64,000 bases of DNA. Origin: Apostichopus japonicus (lineage: Eukaryota > Echinodermata > Holothuroidea > Aspidochirotida > Stichopodidae). Made by a program: the position numbers and the translations under genes. The stretch is from NCBI RefSeq assembly GCF_037975245.1, contig NC_092577.1, positions 31,029,398-31,093,397 of the forward strand, in the 5' to 3' direction. Below are positions 1-13,515 of this stretch, in pieces. Numbering within the stretch: the first letter of the stretch is position 1; every line of letters begins with the position of its first letter. Under the pieces are notes generated by a model. The model was not told the DNA's origin. It ran no database searches and was given only the letters and a program-made list of their open reading frames with translations.

Positions 1-306
1 TAAGACGAGGATGCAATATGTCTTACCAAGAAAGTTCTGAGGCATTTCAACGAATTTGGGGAGTGGTAAAAGTAAAATGGCGGCTATTAAATCCGAGAAA
101 GCTAAGGCTAATACGAAGTCATTCACTGACACCATGTACAAATCACCCATAAAGTGAGAAATTATGACTAGGATATTACCGACGATACCCGTTAGGTTTA
201 TGGCCAGTTGCACTCCAAAAAAATCGCCATAGATGTCTATCACGCCCGAACCGTTCCACTTGTTGTTATACTCATCGGACAGAATTCTTCCTTTGAAAGT
301 TTCCAT
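1..306 (-). CDS. Class A GPCR, 5' part only (runs off left edge)
   Basis: Reading the minus strand from the ATG at 306-304 gives 102 codons with no stop, open to the window edge. The product is the start of a rhodopsin-like seven-helix receptor in the plasma membrane. The N-terminus is short, with an N-glycosylation site at Asn18 (NGS). TM1 spans about residues 33-52 and holds GNILVI with Asn44 (N1.50). TM2 holds LALAFSDLIAAILLLPLP with Asp72 (D2.50). ECL1 ends at Cys98 (GKTYC), the usual disulfide cysteine C3.25. TM3 onward lies outside the window. The spacing from TM2 to the cysteine resembles the two complete receptors in this window, so it may belong to the same group, but too little is present to be sure. 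The ligand is unknown. Confidence 0.85.
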   Translation of the reverse strand, partial: METFKGRILSDEYNNKWNGSGVIDIYGDFFGVQLAINLTGIVGNILVIISHFMGDLYMVSVNDFVLALAFSDLIAAILLLPLPKFVEMPQNFLGKTYCILVL

Positions 307-620
307 TGTTGAAGAAATTAAATCTCTTGCTTATTTGGAATCGAACAATAAATATCAATGCCAACAGTATCGCATAAGAATCATATCGACAGTGAAGCAA
401 ATGTATAGTTCAGTGGTATTATATGAACGGATCACCATGAGAAAGTAAAATCAATTAAGCCCAGGGAACAGAAATTAGAAGTCACCACTAATGGACTCAA
501 CCGCAACATTCGTCGAATACTAAGAGTGTCCGAGGACCGAATTAGTTCAGTACAGCTGTATGAAGTCAAAGTTTAACATCAACATTTAATTCGACAAAGA
601 TGTAAGACATATAAGGTGTC

Positions 621-629
621 CTTTATATA
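621..629 (-). promoter_or_regulatory. Candidate TATA box of the left-edge GPCR
   Basis: The minus strand reads TATATAAAG, a good TATA consensus, about 315 nt upstream of the receptor ATG at 306. The other two receptor genes also have a TATATAA box upstream. No initiator was identified, so this is a weak call. Confidence 0.35.
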
Positions 630-2380
630 AATAAGAACTCTCCCAAATTAACGACTTGTTTGAAAAGTATGTGCTTTCATTGAAGAATGATCATATCTGC
701 AGAAAAACTAGGAATCATGCTCCGATTTCAAATAGTTAGATAACCCAAACGTAAATTGCTAGTACACTCTCTCCACATCGAAGGCAAACTGTTTTAGAGA
801 ACTTATGACAGACGTGTGAAAGTCTATTTAAAGTGACAAGGAAGTCTATCCCTGTGAGTTAATAAATAATCCTCTTAGTAAATTTGCCGGGGAAAAGACA
901 AGTGAAACTAAGTGTTAAGTGTTTCGTGACACAGGGATTTTTTTCAGTAGTCAACTTTCGTCCTTCAGTTTTAATTCACCCTTTACATAGAAAAGGACAA
1001 GCAGATAATAGCCAAAGAGTAAAGGTGGAGTTAATGAAGTTCCCTAACAATAATAAACAATGTAACAATTCAGTGTGAACGATCATTTTACGATAGAGTT
1101 TAAACATATCAGGTTTCCGTAACTTTGCTATATGACATATCCTGAGTGCTTTCTTTTTCTTTTTCCAGAAAACAAAAAATAACCCTTCTCTTAACGTTAT
1201 TGTACTATTTACTTGACTGGCTTTAAATGTATCCATAAAACTTAAGGTTTCAGTCCGTTGTAACCGTCATAAAATGGATACTTTTACTTTATGGTATAAC
1301 ATACAATACAAAGTAAAATAAACTAAACTCAAGCCAACTCAAGCCAACTCAAGGCAAGGCAAGGCAGCGAAACGAAACGAAGCGAAAGGAAACGAAAGTA
1401 CTATTATGATCCCATGAAGTGTAATATAAGGAAATTGTGACGCAAATAATAAAAAATGACCTAATACTCTTTCGGAATAATAACCACACATGAAACATTA
1501 CCATTGATGGATGTATTTATTTCATCAAAATGATTTATTTTGATTACTTGTTTAAGTTCTCCATTTCTGTACATGAAACAATTAAAATTTTCTTCAACAT
1601 ATACATTACTGGACATATCTTTATCAATAAAGGCAGAATTTTTTGTATGCTGTAGTTTGACATTTTTCTTGAATTAGGCAAACAAATTATCTGTTAATTC
1701 AAATAGACTAGTTTGCCTCTGTTTTCTTTTCGTTCCTTTTAAATATACCTTTCCTGAGAAATTAATACTTTGTGTTCAGCGAATGTTTTAACTTTTTTCT
1801 TTACCCAAATTGAAGTTAATACATTTTTGTTGTCACATAACATAGTTGTTTGCTAATGGCATGTAAAGCTGTTCATGTATATTCATGTTTTCTGTTACTT
1901 TCATCCACGGTCGATATCGCTTGATATTATTATTTAAAAAACAACAACAACACGGATTGCAGTTTCATAGAAAAATATAACAGAGGCAGCAAATGTAATG
2001 TACATTCCAATCTTTGTAGAAGTGGGTCAACCAATTGGGGATGATATACTTAATGATGAAGTTTTACTCTGCATGAGAGCAAGAGGAACGCTAATTAATA
2101 GGAGAGAGGCTGAATTGGGCTAAGTAAGAATTAATTCAGACAAGATTGTCATCTGACTACTATGGCCATTCGTGTTCCTATTATGATATTCCTATCTGAC
2201 GTTACATGACTGAATAGTCCAGGTGACTATAATGATGTATGTTAACTCATGCGCCATGTTGGTCATGTAGGTCATGAGATTAAAAGTAATATGATGCTAA
2301 TGGGGGTGAAATCAGAACACTCTTATACACTTCACGGGGGAGCTTTGTCATTCGGGCATAGTACGTGTTGTGATAAGTAC

Positions 2381-2396
2381 GTGATGACGTCATCAC
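2381..2396. promoter_or_regulatory. 16-bp perfect palindrome with full CRE
   Basis: GTGATGACGTCATCAC is its own reverse complement and contains TGACGTCA, the consensus cAMP response element bound by CREB/ATF dimers. It lies 2.1 kb upstream of the left-edge receptor and 3.9 kb upstream of the 6252 receptor. Function is inference. Confidence 0.35.
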
Positions 2397-3700
2397 GAAC
2401 ACTGTGAAACACTGCAGGTGTTCAGAGTTTTCGACGAAGTAACACATTGTTAACTTGAATGATTTGTTTGTAACGTGTACGTTGTACAGCTAGACATTAT
2501 CGTGTGCATATAGTGCAAGTAACTTGGAGTGTGCGTTCGTTTTACAGGCATGAAACGACGTACATGATTTGCATATGCGCAAAGGGACGTCGTTGGTGAG
2601 ACTTACAAGATCCTCCCAACATTAAAATCTTGATAAAGTTGTAGTTTCTTGCAAATTGTAGTCATATTAAGCCGGTAAACAAACAGCAAATGATAAATTT
2701 AGGGAGAAACGTTCTACGGCGTTCCTTGTTGTGTATGTATAGTATGTGTCAATGTAATACATACGCTGTTTCCTGTAAGTTAGATTGATCCGGAAGTAAC
2801 ATACGCAATGTGCAATACGTTCTTATGGCAGACCCATTTATACTTAAACGTGATTGCGTGACGGACAAGAGTCATGCACCCTTAGCAGGAATAATTAGTT
2901 CCCTATAAAGAGATTAAGAGCTTAAAACGAAATTAGACATGAACCCACGTAGATGATGTGTGGATGTAGTCAGAAAACCATATGGGTGTTTTAACGACTG
3001 TATCCGGGACTGTGTAGAGATGCTTGATCTCCGGAAGTTAAATATATAAACAAATCATGATTAATTCAAAAAGAGTTAGAGTTCGGATAGAACTTAATTC
3101 ATTAGTACGCTCATTGATAACTGTGATCAAAGTAAGGATTAAGCTAGTTATTATATCGTTCCATATTATTGTAAACTACCTCAACCATACATTGCAGTAA
3201 TTCACAAGTAATTAACAGACAGAAGATGGTTTTTCTGAGACTGTTGTAACTGTCATATGTGCATATCATTAACTTCGCTGTGTCTTTTCAGCCGAGATCA
3301 AATTTAGAAATGTACAATGAATGTTGCTTAAATATTCAGCTGTTATCTTTAAACTGATGATCAGGATTTCTGCGGTTATGGGAAAACTTGAAAGTTATGA
3401 AATTTGAAGGAAAAAATCCACACTTACAAAGACGTGGAATAATTAGTCAAGTGTGTATGAGTTAATATAGTTTGTAAACACATTTATTCTGTTATGCTTA
3501 TAAATATTTATAAATAGTATTCAACGAAATGCAATGGATTGAACGTGGCTTATTTGTAGTGTAAAAATTGGACTTGATCACACATGTGTACACTCAAACC
3601 ATAACTGATAAATGAAAATGAATGTAGATGATGCCAAAACAGATTCATAAAGTTAAGTGTTTGTGGGTAAATGTAGTGAAACAAATTTGAAATTTTGGCT

Positions 3701-6160
<2,460 letters not shown>

Positions 6161-6166
6161 CGCGTT

Positions 6167-6175
6167 TATATAAAA
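6167..6175 (+). promoter_or_regulatory. TATA box of GPCR gene
   Basis: TATATAAAA lies 77 nt upstream of the ATG at 6252. Initiation 25-35 nt downstream (about 6195-6210) would put the in-frame ATG at 6186 outside the transcript. This supports 6252 as the true start. Confidence 0.55.
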
Positions 6176-6251
6176 AGAGGAAACTTTGCAACTGAAATTG
6201 TTACAAATAAGCAGAGGGAGAGAGAAAGAAAGTGAGAGAGAATCGCAAGAA

Positions 6252-7352
6252 ATGGCGGATTTCGACGACTATAATTACAATGAAACTATTACATCTACGG
6301 AAGATAACATTTTTCAATGGTCTCCAATAGCTTGGTATTGGTGGATTATATCTCAGACTTGTCTGTCTGTTATTGGTCTGATAGGAAATACAATCGTGAT
6401 TTATATCTACACTTTTAAAATTCGACAGTTTTCATCGATGAATCGATTGATCAGGGGATTAGCAGTAGCGGATTTGTGTACATCAGCGTTTTTATCTCCG
6501 ATCCCACTGATTGCAAGAGTTCCCTCCAGCCCTCTGGGACATATTTATTGTAAGGTGATATACCCTAACAATCTCATGTGGATATCCATTGTAGCTTCCG
6601 TTTACACCCTTACAATGATGTCCATCGAACAATGTCTAGCTGTACTGTACCCGCTCAAAAATAGATTCATGTTTTCGAAATCGAGGTCAAAGATCATTCT
6701 ATTAATGGTTTGGATTGCGTCGTTTTTGACCAACGCGTTCACCTATTTTGCTTCTTATCGCTCAGAGGAAACGGGGGAATGCACATTTGATCTAGGGGGC
6801 CGTGTCACACAGAGTTCGATCGGAGTTTTTATCTTCAGCTTGGAATATTTCATACCCATGACCATAATGGTGGCAACTCACGTGGCTACCCTGCATTGCC
6901 TTCGTAAACAGGCTGTGGCTTTGATGGATCACGTCGGATCAAGGTCAGACGAGAAGACCAGGCGAGACAGTATCATGCTCCGGGCTCACCAGCGAGTACT
7001 CAAAATGCTCTTCGTTGTTGTACTCACGTTCATCATCTGCTGGACGGCGGATCAAGTGTCGTTCTTTTTATTCAACATTGGTATCCTAGAAAGACAGTTT
7101 CTCTTTAGTAACGTATACCATGCTTTCGTGATACTCGCATTTGTTAATTCTTGCGCAAATCCTTTCATCTACACTGCAAGTAATCCACAGTTTAGAAGAG
7201 CACTAAGAACATTCTGGGACGCTCAGGAATCATCTTCCGGTAACTCCATCGGCAAAGTGGAAATTCATGGCAGAAATTCAACGGCTTTTACAGCAGCAAC
7301 AACAATAGACTTGCCTCGGGTACCTCTTAATAACGCAGGTGCCTCTATCTAA
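6252..7352 (+). CDS. Class A (rhodopsin-like) GPCR, intronless, atypical motifs
   Basis: An intronless receptor of 366 aa, probably for a peptide or other small ligand; the ligand cannot be told from sequence. The start was chosen at 6252 (AGAAATGG context), because the upstream in-frame ATG at 6186 adds a charged, low-complexity stretch and lies before the expected transcription start. Landmarks are an N-glycosylation site at Asn10, TM1 with Asn46 (GNTIVI), TM2 with Asp74 (AVADL), Cys100 and Cys177 (extracellular disulfide), TM4 Trp154, TM5 Pro202, and TM7 NPFIY at 303-307. Two hallmarks are altered. The DRY box is EQC (126-128), so the conserved arginine is replaced by glutamine. TM6 reads CWTAD (263-267), without the usual proline. 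The 348-aa receptor at 58777-59823 shares these changes and is a paralogue. The tail is Ser/Thr-rich. Confidence 0.93.
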   Translation: MADFDDYNYNETITSTEDNIFQWSPIAWYWWIISQTCLSVIGLIGNTIVIYIYTFKIRQFSSMNRLIRGLAVADLCTSAFLSPIPLIARVPSSPLGHIYCKVIYPNNLMWISIVASVYTLTMMSIEQCLAVLYPLKNRFMFSKSRSKIILLMVWIASFLTNAFTYFASYRSEETGECTFDLGGRVTQSSIGVFIFSLEYFIPMTIMVATHVATLHCLRKQAVALMDHVGSRSDEKTRRDSIMLRAHQRVLKMLFVVVLTFIICWTADQVSFFLFNIGILERQFLFSNVYHAFVILAFVNSCANPFIYTASNPQFRRALRTFWDAQESSSGNSIGKVEIHGRNSTAFTAATTIDLPRVPLNNAGASI

Positions 7353-9592
7353 TGATCGCGAAATAGTTGAGAAGTGGGTAGGGTGTGACACGTGCGCGGA
7401 GGGGAGGTTCGAGGGCATCTACGCAAAATTCAAGCAGTTGCTTGGGTGTTGGACGGTCTATTTTCATATCATGAAACGTGCTTTAGAAAACCATAATGGT
7501 ATTCTTATCACAAGAGCAAAGTGAAAAATATCAACGAGTGCTCTTAGCCTACCATACCATCATAATAGATGTATAGATAGCCTAGCCTACTTTGAATATA
7601 AGCATTACTGGCTGACGTATAAAATAACACCGAGCTAATCGCACCAGGTTTGGATGAGAATAAACAAATCATACAGAGCGTTGTCATATTAATTTGCATA
7701 AACCTGAACGAAAGCTGAAAATGTTTATGAAACGCAATCATGCGATATGGGTAATGAAGAGTTTTCTGCATCATGTTTAGTATGGAAAAAAATCATGGCG
7801 GTTGTACTGCACAAAGCACAAATATATAATTACTGCAGGAGTGAATCTAAGTGTTGGAAGTGAAGCCAGTGTCTGTATTTTTTTTATATTAATAACGAAG
7901 CATAACAAACACTAAAGCTGTTATTCGCAGCCTCTGGTACGCCAGATTGGGGCGATATTTTCGAGAAAGTTCGGTTGTAGCGTTTTATATAAGAGTGGCT
8001 TAAGAAAAGCATTTGATATGTGATTTTTTCTGAACTTTTGATCATAAAATCTGTATCATCATATGAGGCATACGAACACCATCTTTCTTTATATAATTTC
8101 TCATTTCTTAGCAATTCAAGTTATTGTTTTTATGTCATTCCAGCCACATATTTTTCAACCGTTTCTGTTCAACCGTTCAGTTTGCTTATAAGTTTCCCAA
8201 GTTAGAATTTCATGTGTAATCCTAGAAAATTAAAAGGGCAATTGAATAAATTAAACTTTATCATGCAATTTCCCCAAATGGATTGTTCGAAAACGTGTAA
8301 ATATTAATCGAACTAGAATTTTTTTATTCTCAAACCATAAGATTGTAGTTTCTTCGTTGCTACCATCGTATATTGAAGAATGGTATTCATTTTATTGAAA
8401 TAAACATAGAACAAAATATTCAAAAAATTATCAAGATATCTTAATGTAATAAAAATATCTACAAAGATCAAATATATTGTAACTTGTGTCAACGTAAATT
8501 GTCTAATTCATTAAATGAATGTCTTTTGTTTGCTTTTTACATTGTGCAAGATATATGTACGTTTGTATTATAATTAAGTTTAAAAAAGCATTTGTCATAA
8601 TTTTGATATTATTTTTCTGCTTCGTGATAGCAGTGTGCATCTATGACAATTTCCCTTCAGTTCACTTTTGCTATAAAGCTTTTCAACTTCAGAGTTTGTT
8701 ATCTCGCGGAAAACACGGTATGTATAGGATCTAAATGAAACTCTAACCCTGCAGGATGCTGATGATATATGTCTATTAGATCTGTGAAATATAAATGTTT
8801 ACACGGAGTATTACTTTGAATAGTACTGCAAATCCTGTATTTAATCACTTGGAATTAGTTATCCAAAGTCGGGGAATTATCCGAAGACTTGTGTATTTAC
8901 CGTCATACGAATATAATTTATATATACTTATTGAAATGTAAACACTTATAAGACTATAATGTTTAATTTAACCATTTTGATGTATTTAATTCCAATAAAC
9001 AGCGTATAGTATATTCGACAAGCTAATACTGCAGACTTGTTGTGTACTTGCAATATTATATATTTAAGAGTTTTTGTTTATAATATCACAATTTACAGCT
9101 AATAATAATAATAAATTAGTGTTCTAAATAAAATTAATAATAATATCGTTCTTGATTGGTTGTCTATCTAAGTTTCCAAATCGGAAAAGTAATTCACTTT
9201 AATATGTATATAATTCTCACATTCCCACTTCTAAATCAAAGGAATGAAGAAAATTGATTGATTAATTACTTGTTTGTTTTTGACGGTTTAAAAATTTGCT
9301 ATTGAGAATTCACTAATTACTCAATTGAAAAATGTTTCATTTACACCCTTATTTATAACTAATCAATTTGACATTTTGGAAGAAAAAAATGTTTGATTAA
9401 TAAAGTTTGCAGTGGACTAAAAATTGCGGCAGAGTAACGAACAGCACACACCATAAGTATTTTAACATTTGTTGCGAATTGTCAAAGGATGAGTTTCACA
9501 TATAATCACTTGAGCTCATTCAAGAGAATCGTTAAATGACTCAGTCACTTTATCGTAAATGAGCAATTCATTATCTTTTTGAAAGTGATACA
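7353..9592. other. Intergenic; nothing recognised
   Basis: AT-rich sequence downstream of the receptor. Open frames are short and lack homology-like features. No clear polyadenylation signal was assigned. Confidence 0.5.
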
Positions 9593-9622
9593 TATATATA
9601 TATATATTTATATATATATATA
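9593..9622. repeat. (TA)n microsatellite
   Basis: A short interrupted TA dinucleotide tract within plain AT-rich DNA. Confidence 0.85.
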
Positions 9623-11853
9623 CAAATATCCTTTCTTTCAGCGTGTGATAAACCCTACGTACATTCTAATTAATTAAACTGAGTAGAAGCTCACCATCAG
9701 GTTGATGTTACTGATACTGATGTATCACTCACCGAGCACGTCTAAGATAATATTATAAAGGCTTATTAAAATATCATCCATCCAGAACAGATGAAAGGGC
9801 TCGAGAGAACCAAACCTTAAAGCAGTGTAGTCTCTGTTTGGAAGCTGAATTTATTGATATAAGGAAGTGGACAAAATTAAAACTGACTGGGAAATTATTA
9901 GGAAACTTGAAAAGAGTGAAAACATAGCAATGTTTACCGGAGAAATAGTAACCGTAATGAACTTAATAGAGATCAATAATTCTGTGCGATGTGTGCTTAC
10001 TAACAAGTGGTGTTACGATGTTTGAGTTCCTCATCCATGACTAATTTATTTGTTTATAAGCGTAATTATAGCGCCAAGAACACAGAAATTTAGTCAACTG
10101 TAATTAGAACAAATGGTTCTTGCAAATTTACGTTCTCTCCAAAGACAGCCTTATACGCCACCGACCTACGTGTAACCCATCCACCCAGCTCAATCCATCC
10201 ATCCTGGCTCAGTCCAACCTATACTACTCAACACGGCGCGCAAGTTTAGATATTTTCTCATACTATAGGTAAGTGGTATGCTGCTTCTTCGTTCAAAAAA
10301 CAGGAATGATCTCGTGACATGTTAAGGTCCAATGTCAGCTTAACTGAGTCCACAAAAATAGCAAGAAAAGACGGGAAAACGAGAATTGAGAATATTATCA
10401 ATATTTTTTATAGGATACTTTCAAAAATTATCAGTTTATTACCGTCACGCATCGTTTGAGAAAATAAGACATTCTCTTATATCCACCGAAAAAGTTTGTA
10501 CATATGAACATGGCGGGCAGACAGTCCCTGCTGCAGTATGAGGAAAGGTCAGCGCTAAGAATGACGTCACTGCAGTAGCCTTTGGCACGCCGGCCTTGTA
10601 ACATAGTTTCAGTTGCAAGTGGCACAGCGTGTGCCTGTGTAATCTTGCCTATTAGTCTTAATGCATGGGCAGATTCACGCACATTCTAAGAGACTAGACA
10701 GAGATGTGTACAAACTTGTATACACACAGGGAGACCGTCACTGTCTGTTAGATAAGATCTCTGTTTGAACCATTATGAGACTATTTGTTAGCTAAGCGCC
10801 CAGATAACATTTGAATGCATGGGTATATATTGCATGCAAAAATCTAAAAAAAAAGGTTAATTACAATATTCTTTAAACTGCACGCTCTTTCTCCAATTTT
10901 CATGAAGATTTCTATACAAAACAATAAAATAAAGTTACAGAATGAAATCGTTACAATGTCTGAAACAACAATTGAATGGAAGTTATTTTTCTATAATTTA
11001 ATATCGACGCTTTTTCTTCAATTTCCAAAAAGGTCTCTGTAATATATAGAATTATGCTAACAGGTGTGATTCTTCACCAAACTTAAAAAAAAACAAAAAA
11101 AAAACAGGAGTTTTTATTTCCTCATTGATAAGGTCAGTTTGCAGTTATCAGACCAAGTCAGTTTACAATGAAAATATACTTCAACAAGATATTCATATCA
11201 AGCATATGTCTTATATAATAACAGACCCACATAACTCTCAAGCCAGTACCTGTACATCTTTGTGAACGAATGAACTTTACGATATGCACTTTTTGTGAGA
11301 GGTTCAACCAAAAAACGTTGATCTTTCAAATTATGTAAGACTATGAAAGAACCCACCTCTCTAATACCATCCTGGCTAATACCCATGAGACAATGTCTAT
11401 TCTACACGAAGCACAAAGCAGGGAAAATAATCAAAGCGTTATTTACAAGATTAAGAAAGGTTTTGTACTTCGTTCATCTAAAGAAGATGAGCATTTAATG
11501 TCAAAGAATCGGTGAAGCGACGCAACTTTGATGTGGTAGTTTTTTTTTATATCATTCCATTGGATATATGGTTCATAAATAGGAGGATTTAGAAATCTAC
11601 CGGCTCAAGTGATCACATATTCGGATAATGAAACGACATTTCCATCTTGTGATAAACACTACCGGGCATCTGTTCGCTTTCGCTATAGAAATGGCAAAGA
11701 TTAGAAGAAGGGAAAGGAAGAGCGTACATAAAAGAGGAGTCGAGAGATGAAATTGCGTTTGAAATGGTCATCAGTAAAAGTCCCAAGTGTTAATCATTTG
11801 CTGACATTTCTATGAAAAAAAGGTTTTATACTTAATTATTTGATTGATGATGA

Positions 11854-11856
<3 letters not shown>
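9623..11856. other. Intergenic; nothing recognised
   Basis: No exon, RNA gene or repeat could be supported. Short open frames here have no recognisable domain. Confidence 0.5.
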
Positions 11857-11941
<85 letters not shown>

Positions 11942-11963
11942 GTGTGTGTATATATATATATAT
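11857..11963. repeat. (TA)n/(TG)n compound microsatellite, left side
   Basis: TA tract, then TG, TA, TG and TA blocks. It directly abuts the CAGGCGCGTATACGG end at 11964. A TA/TG tract of the same make-up follows the opposite end at 13454. Confidence 0.9.
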
Positions 11964-13453
11964 CAGGCGCGTATACGGGATTTTCTAACCCGGAGGGCGC
12001 GAATTACTATCTAAGCGGAGCGCCACCATCGGTTGGCGCGGAGCGTACAAGAAAATTTCTGGTTTTGATACCCCCCAGATCACCGGAAATGGCACTTCTC
12101 GGGCTTGAAAATGAGCAACCAGATGTAAACTTTTGCCTGAGAACCAAGTATTTCCGAAAAGTTTTTTTTTTCCATCCATAACCTTTTTGAAGATTGTCAC
12201 CAGCCAACCAAACCAAACCAACCGCAACCAAAGATTTTCCCATTTTTTCGGGCACCTACTGAAAGAAAAATAAATAGCAACGAATAGCTTAAAAATGATC
12301 TCCTTGGTAATTAAAATAAAGTTGCAAGCTTGGCCGACATTACTACTGTAAAAGAGAGTTTTGACATAAATGGATCTGTATGATTTTTCTCCATCTACAT
12401 AAGACATTTCGTTCTTTACATTAGCATCCGGCGGTATACTGTGTAACTTTCACGGACCGTGCGGTACACGATGCCATGCAATGTAATGAGCGATGCTTGC
12501 TCATATGATATTGGCACCGATATGTTGAACGCGCGCCAAGCGCGCGAAAAATTTTGGCTTTTTTTCGGGCAAGTCATTACAGCCCCCAAATCCAATTGGG
12601 CTCCTACGCCTTTGACTACACACATAGACAGTTTTTGAGGCTGTTCATCGTGGACCATGCATTTCAATGCTCACTGATATGATATTATATCTGCCTTTTT
12701 GCTTTACAACTTCGAACAGGCGTGTAGCGAGTAATTGCCAAGGGAGGGGCGAAGCCTGTAGGCAAACTATCTAAGCGAAGCGCCACCATGAGTTGGCGCG
12801 AAGCGTACAATAAAAATTTTGGCCGAAGATGCCTCCCAGATCGCTGGAAATGACACTTCCCAGGCCTTGTAAGTTGCATCTACAAGCATTGTCTATTTTG
12901 AAATTACTAGCGATGTCATAAAGAAAATTTGCTCGGGGGGGGGGGGCGGTCGCCCCCTTCCCGAAATGCGTCATGTTCCCCGACGACTCGGTCTAGTTCA
13001 AGACCAGCCACAGTTGGTTCCATATAGCACAATTGTACAATTGTTTAAGGCGTCCATACACACACACGCGTTATGATAGACCATATATAGTATTTATACA
13101 GATACATTAGTGAGAGAGGAAAAACGGTAACGTCAAAAATGGAGTTGTCGATGTAAGGGGTAGGGTGAGGCGCACACCCCTCCGTAATCCTTGATCTGTC
13201 ACTGGCTACCCTGTGCATATAATAGGGATCAGCGCTTTAACTATGACTGTTCCTCTTTCTCTTCCCGAGGTCTTGGCTATCTTCTACTCCCTCCTTTTCT
13301 CCTTTTTCTCTCTTTTTCCTTTTTCTTTTCCCTTCCTTCCTCTCCTCCTTTTCTTTTCCCCCTCCTTTTCCCTTTTTTTCTTCTCTTTTTTTCTCTCCTC
13401 TTTTCCTTACCCGGGGGGCGCGCGCCCCCAACGCCCCCCTGGATACGCACCTG
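11964..13453. mobile_element. Composite DNA-transposon-like element with CAGGYGCGTAT ends
   Basis: The left end reads CAGGCGCGTATACGGG and the right end, reverse-complemented, reads CAGGTGCGTATCCAGGG. These are imperfect inverted ends about 1.49 kb apart. Inside are two diverged copies of a block reading ATCTAAGCG-AGCGCCACCAT with GGCGCG-AGCGTACAA (about 12010-12080 and 12768-12840). There is also a related GCGCGCCAAGCGCGCG stretch near 12530, a G-run at about 12936-12946 and a polypyrimidine block. No transposase is readable. It could be one non-autonomous element or several nested ones. The superfamily is not assigned. Confidence 0.55.
13275..13412 (+). repeat. Polypyrimidine tract
   Basis: About 140 nt almost purely C and T on the plus strand, mostly TTTTC/CCTT runs. 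It can form triplex DNA in principle. The long K/R/E-rich and F/L/S-rich open frames here are low-complexity artefacts. Confidence 0.85.
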
Positions 13454-13515
13454 TATATATATATATATGTGTGTGTATATATATATATATATCATCAATC
13501 AAATAATATATATAT
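13454..13515. repeat. (TA)n/(TG)n microsatellite, right side
   Basis: A TA tract with a short TG block right after the 13453 element end. It mirrors the left flank. Confidence 0.85.

Larger units (their letters stand above)
307..3700. other. Intergenic; no gene recognised
   Basis: AT-rich sequence without a convincing exon. It holds a TATA-like box for the minus-strand receptor, a low-complexity purine-rich patch at about 1330-1400 (AACTCAAGCC and CGAAA runs), and a CRE palindrome at 2381-2396. Confidence 0.6.

Noticed and set aside
6186-6251. Upstream in-frame ATG of the 6252 receptor
   Set aside because: It adds a 22-residue charged stretch not seen in receptors and lies before the transcription start predicted from the TATA box at 6167.
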